Below, piece after piece: positions 25,166 through 32,380 of a stretch of 33,809 bases of DNA (the stretch's first letter is position 1; each line of letters begins with the position of its first letter). The DNA is from Bacteroides sp. Its GTDB lineage: Bacteria > Bacteroidota > Bacteroidia > Bacteroidales > Bacteroidaceae. The stretch covers positions 1-33,809 of the forward strand of contig SUXX01000027.1 of assembly GCA_015060735.1 (NCBI GenBank), given 5' to 3'. Under the pieces are notes generated by a model. That model was not told where the DNA came from. It searched no databases and was given only the letters and a program-made list of their open reading frames with translations. The position numbers and the translations under genes are program-made.

Positions 25166-25173
25166 CAAAGATA
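25166..25173 (-). promoter_or_regulatory. -7 element of the TPR gene promoter
   Basis: TATCTTTG on the minus strand lies 29 bases upstream of the ATG at 25136; the extension is GTC rather than GCA. Confidence 0.45.
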
Positions 25174-25214
25174 ATAATCTTTCATGAAAAGTGATTCATT
25201 TAAGTTATAATTGT

Positions 25215-25222
25215 TATATTTG
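25215..25222 (+). promoter_or_regulatory. -7 element of the mfd promoter
   Basis: TATATTTG extended as TTTGCA ends only 7 bases before the mfd ATG at 25230, whereas other genes in the window have about 19-39 bases. Transcription would begin at or within a few bases of the start codon. Confidence 0.5.
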
Positions 25223-25229
25223 CACGTTT

Positions 25230-28200
25230 ATGAACATCAACGAACTACAACATATCTACGTCGCACACGCCCACACCAAGGCACTAACGGCACAGCTGGA
25301 AGGCAAGGACGTGCAGACCCTCTTCCTAGCGGGGCTGTACGTATCCGCCGCACCCCTTTTCTTCTCCGCCCACCTGAAGGAGGCGAAGCAAACCACCGTG
25401 TTCATCCTGAACGACCTAGAGGAGGCGGGCTACTTCTATCACGACCTCACGCAAATATGCGGCGAGGAGCAGGTGCTGTTCTTCCCCTCGTCATACAGAC
25501 GTGCCATCAAGTACGGACAGAAGGATACCGCCAACGAAATCCTCCGCACCGAGGTGTTGAGCCGCCTGCAGAAGGGCGACCCTTTGGCCATTGTAACTTA
25601 TCCCGATGCCATCGCCGAAAAGGTGATGTCGCACGGCGAACTGACCGCCCGCACGCTGAAGGTATCAGTGGGCGAGCATACTGAGGTGGACACCATTATG
25701 GATATCTTGGTGGACCTGGGCTTCGAGCGGGTGGACTATGTGTATGAGCCGGGGCAATATGCTCTCCGGGGCAGCATCGTCGATGTGTTCTCGTTCTCCA
25801 GCGAATACCCGTACCGCATCGACTTCTTCGGCGATGAGGTGGACAGTATCCGTACCTTCGAGGTGGAGACGCAGCTCAGCCGTGAACGCAAGCAGAGCAT
25901 CGCCATCGTGCCCGAGCTGAACGTGTCGAGCAGCGGCGATTTCGTGCCGTTCCTGGAGTTCATCCCGAAGGACAGTGTCTTGGCGATGAAGGATTTCCTG
26001 TGGATACGTGACCGTATTGATGTCATTCACGAAGAGGCCGTCTCGCCCTTGGCTTTGGCGGCTGATGAGGAACATAAGAAGGAACTGATGAACATTGTCC
26101 GCCACTTGACGGACGGCACCGACTTCACCATGAATGCTCTGAACTTTCGTCGCATCGAGTTCGGCCACAAGCCTACGGGAACCCCGCAGGCCACGCTTAC
26201 TTTCAATACCGAGGCGCAGCCCATCTTCCACAAGAATTTCGGGCTGGTGGCATCGTGCTTCACCGACTTCTTGGAGAAAGGCTACACCCTCTACATCTGT
26301 ACCGATAGCGAGAAGCAGGCCAAGCGACTGAAGGACATCTTCGAGGAAAGGGGAGACCGAATCACCTTTACTTATGTAAACAAAACCTTACACGAGGGCT
26401 TCACCGACCACGCCCTGCGGAGTTGTTTCTTCACCGATCATCAGATATTCGACCGCTTCCACAAATATAGCCTCCGGAGCGACCGGGCACGAAGCGGAAA
26501 GGTGGCCCTTACGCTGAAGGAACTCAGCCAGTTCGAGCCGGGAGACTATGTAGTACACATCGACCATGGCATCGGCAAGTTTGCGGGTTTGGTGCGTCTG
26601 CCCAACGGGGATTCGACACAGGAAGTCATTAAGCTCATTTATCAGAACGACGATGTGGTGTTCGTGTCCATCCACTCGTTGCACAAGATTTCGAAATACA
26701 AAGGCAAGGAGGGCGAACCTCCCCGTATCAACAAGCTAGGCACCGGTGCCTGGGAGCGGATGAAGGAGAAAACGAAGACCAAAATCAAGGACATCGCCCG
26801 CGACCTCATCAAGCTCTACTCGCAACGCAAGCAGGAGAAGGGCTTTGCCTATACGCCCGACAGCTTCCTACAACACGAGCTGGAGGCAAGCTTCCTCTAC
26901 GAAGATACGCCCGACCAGCTGAAGGCTACGAACGACGTGAAGGCGGATATGGAAAGCACCCGTCCGATGGACCGACTGGTGTGTGGCGACGTTGGATTCG
27001 GAAAGACCGAGGTGGCCGTACGTGCCGCCTTTAAGGCTGTGACGGACAACAAGCAGGTGGCGGTGCTCGTGCCTACCACCGTGTTGGCCTACCAGCATTT
27101 CCAGACCTTCCGCGACCGCTTGAAGGAGTTCCCTTGCAAGGTGGAATACCTGAGCCGTGCCCGTACCGCCAAGGATACCACACGCATCCTCAAGGAATTG
27201 GCCAATGGCGAGGTGAACATTCTGATTGGTACGCACAAGCTCATCGGCAAGAGTGTAAAGTTCAAGGATTTGGGATTGCTCATCATCGACGAGGAACAGA
27301 AGTTCGGTGTAAGTGTCAAGGAAAAACTTCGCCAACTGAAGGTGAACGTCGATACCCTCACCATGACGGCTACCCCGATTCCGCGTACTTTGCAGTTCTC
27401 GCTCATGGGAGCCCGTGACTTGTCGGTCATCCAGACACCTCCGCCCAACCGATACCCTATCCAGACGGAAGTACATACGTTCAATGAGGAAATCATCACC
27501 GAGGCCATCAACTTCGAGATGAGCCGCAACGGTCAGGTATTCTTCGTGAACAACCGCATACAGAACCTCCAGGAGCTGAAGGCACTCATCCTTCGCCACA
27601 TCCCCGATTGCCGCGTGTGCATCGGTCACGGACAGATGAAGCCCGAGGAGCTGGAAAAGATTATCTACGACTTCGTGAACTACGACTATGATGTGCTCTT
27701 GGCGACCACCATCATCGAGAGCGGCATCGACATCCCGAACGCCAACACCATCATCATCAACGCCGCCCAGAACTTCGGCTTGAGCGACCTTCATCAGATG
27801 CGTGGTCGTGTGGGACGAAGCAACCGCAAGGCCTTCTGTTACCTCCTGGCACCGCCTCTCAGTGCCCTCACTCCCGAGGCACGGCGTCGCCTCCAGGCCA
27901 TCGAGAACTTCAGTGGGCTGGGTAGCGGTATCCACATCGCTATGCAAGACCTCGACATCCGTGGGGCGGGAAATATGTTAGGTGCCGAGCAGAGTGGCTT
28001 CATCGCCGACTTGGGTTACGAGACCTATCAGAAGATTCTCGCCGAGGCCGTGAAGGAACTGAAGGAAGACGAGTTTGCCGATGTCTATGCAGAAGAGTTG
28101 CAAGCAGCCGGTGAGGAGAAAATCAGCGGTGAGGACTTCGTGAGTGAATGTCAGGTGGAGAGCGACCTCGAACTGCTCTTCCCGAACGAATACATCCCGA

Positions 28201-28601
28201 GCTCCAGCGAACGTATGCTTCTCTATCGCGAACTCGACGGATTGGAACTCGACAAGGATGTACTGGAATTCAAGCTACGGTTGGAAGACCGCTTCGGCAA
28301 GGTACCGCACGAAGGTCAGGAGTTACTCCGCATCGTGCCTCTCCGTCGATTGGCCAAGCGATTGGGTGCCGAGAAAATCTTCCTGAAAGCTGGACGAATG
28401 ACGTTGTTCTTTGTGAGCAATCCGGATAGCCCTTACTATCAGAGTACTGCTTTTGGCAAGGTTATTAGTTACATGGGCATGAATCCCCGTTATTGCAACC
28501 TCCGCGAACAAAACGGCAAGCGAAGCATGGTAGTGAAGAATGTGGAAAATGTGGAGACGGCGGTAAGCATTCTTCAGGAGATTGTGAGTATGGGAAAATA
28601 A
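25230..28601 (+). CDS. mfd: Transcription-repair coupling factor Mfd
   Basis: The 1123-residue protein removes RNA polymerase stalled at lesions and recruits UvrA. The order is the Mfd one: an N-terminal UvrB-like region (LVDLGFERVDYVYEPGQYALRGSIVDVFSF), the RNA-polymerase-interacting domain (FEPGDYVVHIDHGIGKFAGL, QNDDVVFVSIHSLHKISKY), and a RecG-like SF2 translocase. Translocase motifs are Walker A GDVGFGKTEV (near residue 586), DEEQKFGV (near 686), TATPIPRTL and the end motif MRGRVGRSNRKAF, followed by the TRG motif and the C-terminal D7 domain. The start is MNINELQ at 25230; the frame opens at 25191, but that part lies upstream of the -7 box. Most of the gene is richer in G+C than its neighbours (57% over five sampled lines) with many GCC, CAC and CTG codons. 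Confidence 0.96.
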   Translation: MNINELQHIYVAHAHTKALTAQLEGKDVQTLFLAGLYVSAAPLFFSAHLKEAKQTTVFILNDLEEAGYFYHDLTQICGEEQVLFFPSSYRRAIKYGQKDTANEILRTEVLSRLQKGDPLAIVTYPDAIAEKVMSHGELTARTLKVSVGEHTEVDTIMDILVDLGFERVDYVYEPGQYALRGSIVDVFSFSSEYPYRIDFFGDEVDSIRTFEVETQLSRERKQSIAIVPELNVSSSGDFVPFLEFIPKDSVLAMKDFLWIRDRIDVIHEEAVSPLALAADEEHKKELMNIVRHLTDGTDFTMNALNFRRIEFGHKPTGTPQATLTFNTEAQPIFHKNFGLVASCFTDFLEKGYTLYICTDSEKQAKRLKDIFEERGDRITFTYVNKTLHEGFTDHALRSCFFTDHQIFDRFHKYSLRSDRARSGKVALTLKELSQFEPGDYVVHIDHGIGKFAGLVRLPNGDSTQEVIKLIYQNDDVVFVSIHSLHKISKYKGKEGEPPRINKLGTGAWERMKEKTKTKIKDIARDLIKLYSQRKQEKGFAYTPDSFLQHELEASFLYEDTPDQLKATNDVKADMESTRPMDRLVCGDVGFGKTEVAVRAAFKAVTDNKQVAVLVPTTVLAYQHFQTFRDRLKEFPCKVEYLSRARTAKDTTRILKELANGEVNILIGTHKLIGKSVKFKDLGLLIIDEEQKFGVSVKEKLRQLKVNVDTLTMTATPIPRTLQFSLMGARDLSVIQTPPPNRYPIQTEVHTFNEEIITEAINFEMSRNGQVFFVNNRIQNLQELKALILRHIPDCRVCIGHGQMKPEELEKIIYDFVNYDYDVLLATTIIESGIDIPNANTIIINAAQNFGLSDLHQMRGRVGRSNRKAFCYLLAPPLSALTPEARRRLQAIENFSGLGSGIHIAMQDLDIRGAGNMLGAEQSGFIADLGYETYQKILAEAVKELKEDEFADVYAEELQAAGEEKISGEDFVSECQVESDLELLFPNEYIPSSSERMLLYRELDGLELDKDVLEFKLRLEDRFGKVPHEGQELLRIVPLRRLAKRLGAEKIFLKAGRMTLFFVSNPDSPYYQSTAFGKVISYMGMNPRYCNLREQNGKRSMVVKNVENVETAVSILQEIVSMGK

Positions 28602-28635
28602 TAATGAGGCGATTTTATCGCCCCATTATTATTTA
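28595..28635. terminator. Bidirectional terminator between mfd and the esterase gene
   Basis: AAAATAATAATGaGGCGA (28595-28612) pairs with TCGCCcCATTATTATTT (28618-28635) with one A-C mismatch and a 5-base loop. The stem includes the mfd stop. A/T-rich flanks act on both strands. Confidence 0.75.
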
Positions 28636-30366
28636 TTTATTAAATTCCTTTGCAGTAAGGAATTCCCAAATTCTATCCAAGTGTGTATAGCTTCCGGTGC
28701 CGGGTGAGGCTGTGTTCTGGAAACAATGGTTTCGAGTAGCTAACGTGTGAAGGTCGGATTGGATACCCATTTGGATCATTTTTTCCCAGACCTTGACTGA
28801 ATTCATGGCGGCCCAACCGTCGGCATCTCCATGGATAAACACCATGGGGGCGGTGTCAAGGTCGAATGAGAACTCGGGAACCAGTATAGCACTATCTTCG
28901 TTTCCTCCACTTGTGTTGTGGGCTTCTGCACCATCAGTTAGAGCATAAGCAGGATAAATGCCTACTCCCCATTGTACATTGCAAGAAGTCTTGTCCACTT
29001 CGTCAATTGGTAAATAAGACTGGTGTCGGGATGAAGTGACACCCATGAGAGTAAGGTGACCTCCGGCGGAACTGCCCATAATGCCAATCCGATTAGGGTC
29101 GAGTCCACGGGAGGCTGCTTCTTTTCGAACAAGCTTGATGGTTCTTTGCAGGTCTTGCCAAGCGGTGGTGTGTTTGGATAGTCCGGTTGTAGGACGAGGA
29201 GTGCGATACTTCAAGGTCACTACGGTCATACCTTTTTCGTTCAGATAACGACGGGCCGGAGCCACTTCAAATCCGTCAGGGTCATTTCCTTCGTAACTTC
29301 CACCTGAATAGATTATCTGAATAGCTTTGGTCTTTAATTCTTTTGGCATATGCCATTCCATGTAAGGTGTACATTGATTGGGCTGAACATCGGGCATCTT
29401 ACCTTCTGGCCATATAGGAGATTTCGTGTAAGAGGCACGATGTTCATCGCTAGCGTATCTATCCATGATTTTTACTTCTGGCTTCAATGGGGTAATGAAG
29501 CCCATCTGTTGCATGAACTCGATGCCACGTTCTAAACCGAATGCTCCATGTCCTTTATCAGCATATAGATGTAATTCTGCAGGGATTCCCATTTTGCGTA
29601 ATTGCCTGTAAACCAACGTGGACGTTTGGGGAGCATAAATGTCTTTTCCACCGTGATGAAGGCTCATGGGGCAGGTTTTTGTGTCGAACTTGAATACGTT
29701 GCTCAGCTTTACGTCGGTGCCATATCCTTGGCGAATGGAAGGAGTTCCGTTTTCGGCATCGGTGGTACCATAAGCAGGTGCGTTGACAATGGCCCAATTG
29801 ATGTGACAAGGAAGAGTATCCAGTTTATCTATAGGTTCATATGCGGGAGTTTGTGATGAGGTTCCCAATAGTAAAGCTAAATGAGAACCAGCAGACATAG
29901 AGATGACTCCAATCTTTTCGGGGTCGAATCCTCTTTTCTGGGCTTCGCTTCTTACTTTTCGAACGGCTCGTTGTCCGTCTTCCCAAGCCGTTTGATAGAT
30001 GGGAAGTCCTACTGGTCGCGGAGTTCTATATACAAAATTCACGCATTGGAATCCGAGCTTGGTGAATTCCTCATTCCATTTCTTAATGAGGTCTACATCG
30101 CAACAAACTTCATAGCTCCCACCGGAGATAAGTATCATACATCCACCGTTGCGTGTTTCTTTGGATGGGGCATCGAACCATTCCAAATAAGCGATGCGGT
30201 GTTTGTCGGGATTGAAATCTTTGGAAACAGCTTCATCAGTCATGGCCGCTATCTGGTGTGCCTGTTGGTTGGGCATCTTATCCTTGGGCCATAGCTGTTC
30301 TCTTTCTTGAGCTACAAGGGCTAAAGTGAAGATTAATGCGTATAATAATAAACCTATCTTTTTCAT
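28633..30366 (-). CDS. Secreted tandem-domain alpha/beta-hydrolase (esterase)
   Basis: The 577-residue protein has a signal peptide MKKIGLLLYALIFTLALVAQ and two homologous esterase domains (about 24-290 and 316-575). Each begins with LWPK/IWPE...KMP, then ISGGSYE/YSGGSYE, a VYRTPRP/KYRTPRP strand and TAWxDxQR, followed by the nucleophile elbow. Domain 1 candidates are Ser158 (SMSAG, first Gly replaced), Asp242 and His273. Domain 2 has canonical GSSAG (Ser433), Asp514 or Asp516 (HGDADGW) and His547 (TRNHCFQ). Both triads seem complete, so both may be active. The type is COG0657-like carbohydrate or xylan acetyl-esterase, inferred. It lies 12 bases after the DUF362 gene, as an operon. Confidence 0.85.
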   Translation of the reverse strand: MKKIGLLLYALIFTLALVAQEREQLWPKDKMPNQQAHQIAAMTDEAVSKDFNPDKHRIAYLEWFDAPSKETRNGGCMILISGGSYEVCCDVDLIKKWNEEFTKLGFQCVNFVYRTPRPVGLPIYQTAWEDGQRAVRKVRSEAQKRGFDPEKIGVISMSAGSHLALLLGTSSQTPAYEPIDKLDTLPCHINWAIVNAPAYGTTDAENGTPSIRQGYGTDVKLSNVFKFDTKTCPMSLHHGGKDIYAPQTSTLVYRQLRKMGIPAELHLYADKGHGAFGLERGIEFMQQMGFITPLKPEVKIMDRYASDEHRASYTKSPIWPEGKMPDVQPNQCTPYMEWHMPKELKTKAIQIIYSGGSYEGNDPDGFEVAPARRYLNEKGMTVVTLKYRTPRPTTGLSKHTTAWQDLQRTIKLVRKEAASRGLDPNRIGIMGSSAGGHLTLMGVTSSRHQSYLPIDEVDKTSCNVQWGVGIYPAYALTDGAEAHNTSGGNEDSAILVPEFSFDLDTAPMVFIHGDADGWAAMNSVKVWEKMIQMGIQSDLHTLATRNHCFQNTASPGTGSYTHLDRIWEFLTAKEFNK

Positions 30367-30378
30367 GGTATATGATAT

Positions 30379-31506
30379 TTATTTAATCAATTCATATTCT
30401 CGTGTACCGATGCCTATTTTTTCGGCATGTTCTAGACACGATTTCCATTCACTCTCTGGTGTGGAGTTCTTGAAATGGTCATGGTGGTCATGGAAGTCTG
30501 GACGCTGCATGCGGTCATAAAGTTGGCTACCTGGCATCGGAGTGGCAGCCATACAAGCATCTACGCACGCTTGGTCGAGAGCCAACGGATCCTTTGATAC
30601 GAACATGCCGATGTTTGGTAAAATTGGTGCATCATTTTCGGGATGACAATCGCAATTCGGTGAGATGTCGAGTACGAGGGAAATATGGAAATGTGGGCGT
30701 CCATCGATTACCGCCTTGGCATATTCTGCCATCTTATAGTTTAGAAGTTGTGGGGCATGATAATCAGATGAGGCAATGGCATCGAAATTACAAGCAGCAA
30801 TGCATCGGCCACAACCTACACAGTTCTCTGTATTAACAGACATTTTCATAGTTTCTGGATTGAATATGAGTGCATTGTTGGCACATTGGAATTGACAACG
30901 CTTGCAACCACGACATAATTCAGGGTCAATCTCTGTCTTTCCACTAATGTGCTGTTCGCACTTGCCGGCACGTGATCCGCATCCCATACCAATGTTCTTG
31001 ATGGCACCACCAAAACCTGCCATTTCGTGGCCTTTAAAATGATTGAGGCTGATGAATACATCGGCATCCATTACAGCTCGGCCAATTTTTGCTTTTTCTA
31101 CGTACTCACCACCTATAACAGGAACTTCTACATCATCTGTTCCTTTCAATCCATCTCCAATAAGAATCGGACAACCTACGGTAAGGGGGGTGAAACCATT
31201 TTCCCACGCACAATATAGGTGTTCGAGAGCGTTCTTCCGGCTTCCTGGATAAAGAGTGTTGCAATCTGTTAGGAAAGGTTTCCCGCCTAACTCTTTTATT
31301 ACGTCCACGACAGCACGGGCATAGTTGGGGCGGAGATAGGAAATGTTCCCTAATTCGCCAAAGTGCATTTTGATGGCTACGAACTTGCCTTCAATATCGA
31401 GGTCGGCGATACCTGCCTTCTTGATGAGTTTCTTAAGTTTGGTCGGAAGACCGTCACCGTTGGCCTTCGTACGGAAGTCGGTGAAATATACTTTTGCTTT
31501 TTCCAT
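30379..31506 (-). CDS. DUF362 protein with two 4Fe-4S clusters
   Basis: The 375-residue protein has a DUF362 domain (residues 5-185 and 240-345: AIKMHFGELGNISYLRP, DCNTLYPGSRKNALEH, SLNHFKGHEMAGFGGAIKNIGMGCGS). A bacterial ferredoxin insert carries CRGCKRCQFQC (Cys198, 201, 204, 208) and CVGCGRCIAAC (Cys229, 232, 235, 239), giving two 4Fe-4S clusters. There is no signal peptide, so it is cytoplasmic. DUF362 enzymes are uncharacterised or poorly characterised redox proteins; a substrate cannot be named. It is the first gene of the pair with the esterase. The upstream -7-like TTTCTTTG (31537-31530) has one mismatch, so its promoter is uncertain. Confidence 0.88.
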   Translation of the reverse strand: MEKAKVYFTDFRTKANGDGLPTKLKKLIKKAGIADLDIEGKFVAIKMHFGELGNISYLRPNYARAVVDVIKELGGKPFLTDCNTLYPGSRKNALEHLYCAWENGFTPLTVGCPILIGDGLKGTDDVEVPVIGGEYVEKAKIGRAVMDADVFISLNHFKGHEMAGFGGAIKNIGMGCGSRAGKCEQHISGKTEIDPELCRGCKRCQFQCANNALIFNPETMKMSVNTENCVGCGRCIAACNFDAIASSDYHAPQLLNYKMAEYAKAVIDGRPHFHISLVLDISPNCDCHPENDAPILPNIGMFVSKDPLALDQACVDACMAATPMPGSQLYDRMQRPDFHDHHDHFKNSTPESEWKSCLEHAEKIGIGTREYELIK

Positions 31507-31579
31507 TGTTGTTTGTTATTAGTTTACTGCAAAGAAAGCGAAAAAAATGGATAATAAGTAAGAAATTGCAGATAATTAC

Positions 31580-31587
31580 TATCTTTG
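31580..31587 (+). promoter_or_regulatory. -7 element of the nitrilase-iorA promoter
   Basis: TATCTTTG followed by CG lies 19 bases before the ATG at 31607; no good TTG is seen at -33. Confidence 0.45.
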
Positions 31588-31606
31588 CGTTTTTAATTAA
31601 GGTAAA

Positions 31607-32374
31607 ATGATGATGAAAATAACGATTCTTCAACGAAATATCGAGTGGGCGAACCCAACTCTGAATGTGCAAAGAGCCGATGAAGCTATCAATCGCAATC
31701 CGGGAGCTGACCTCTACGTGCTTCCTGAAATGTTTTCGACTGGCTTTTGTACAATTCCCGAAGGCGTAGCTGAAAGTTGCGAAGGCGAAAGTCTGCAATG
31801 GATGAAGCGAAAAGCTTCGGAAATTGGTGCGGCCATTGCCGGAAGCATCGCTGTGACCCAAGATGGTAAGTATTACAATCGCTTCTATTTCGTGAAGCCC
31901 GATGGCGAGGTGACTTGGTACGACAAGAAACACCTCTTCACGTATGGTGGAGAGCACAAGCGTTTCACCGCAGGTAGCGAAAGAGTGGTGGTGGAATGGC
32001 GAGGCGTTCGTATCTTGCTCGAAGTGTGCTACGACCTCCGTTTCCCGGTATGGGCACGCAATCGGGGCGACTATGACATGATTCTTTACGTGGCCAGTTG
32101 GCCTACCCCCCGTGTGAGTGCTTGGAGTGCCTTGCTCGTGGCCCGTGCCATCGAGAACCAATGCTATGTGGCGGGTGTGAATCGGGTAGGTACCGACCCT
32201 GCTTGCGAGTATTGCGGTGGAAGTGTCATCATCGACCCGTATGGAAAGACGATAGCCGCTTGTGCGATGAACGAAGAATGTGAGGCATCGGCCGAGGTCG
32301 ATATGGAGAAGCTGAATGCGTTTAGAGAGAAATTTCCGGTGTTAAGTGATGCAGACAATTTTGAAAGAAAATAA
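31607..32374 (+). CDS. Nitrilase-superfamily omega-amidase
   Basis: The 255-residue protein has the nitrilase Glu-Lys-Cys triad: Glu41 (VLPEMFSTGF), Lys107 (WYDKKHLFTYGGEH) and Cys141 (LEVCYDLRFPVWARN). The set of motifs matches the YafV/Nit2 branch, whose members hydrolyse alpha-ketoglutaramate or alpha-ketosuccinamate, the toxic amides made when glutamine or asparagine transaminates aryl-pyruvates. It starts with three Met codons (31607, 31610, 31613); the first is used here but any could be right. It is 6 bases from iorA, so the two are almost certainly co-transcribed, which fits handling of aromatic keto acids. Confidence 0.88.
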   Translation: MMMKITILQRNIEWANPTLNVQRADEAINRNPGADLYVLPEMFSTGFCTIPEGVAESCEGESLQWMKRKASEIGAAIAGSIAVTQDGKYYNRFYFVKPDGEVTWYDKKHLFTYGGEHKRFTAGSERVVVEWRGVRILLEVCYDLRFPVWARNRGDYDMILYVASWPTPRVSAWSALLVARAIENQCYVAGVNRVGTDPACEYCGGSVIIDPYGKTIAACAMNEECEASAEVDMEKLNAFREKFPVLSDADNFERK

Positions 32375-32380
32375 AAAACA

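Noticed and set aside
26868-27947. Long minus-strand frame of 359 codons inside mfd
   Set aside because: It lies fully within the certain mfd coding region and is composed of low-complexity His, Val, Gly and Glu-rich text typical of an antisense shadow in G+C-rich DNA.
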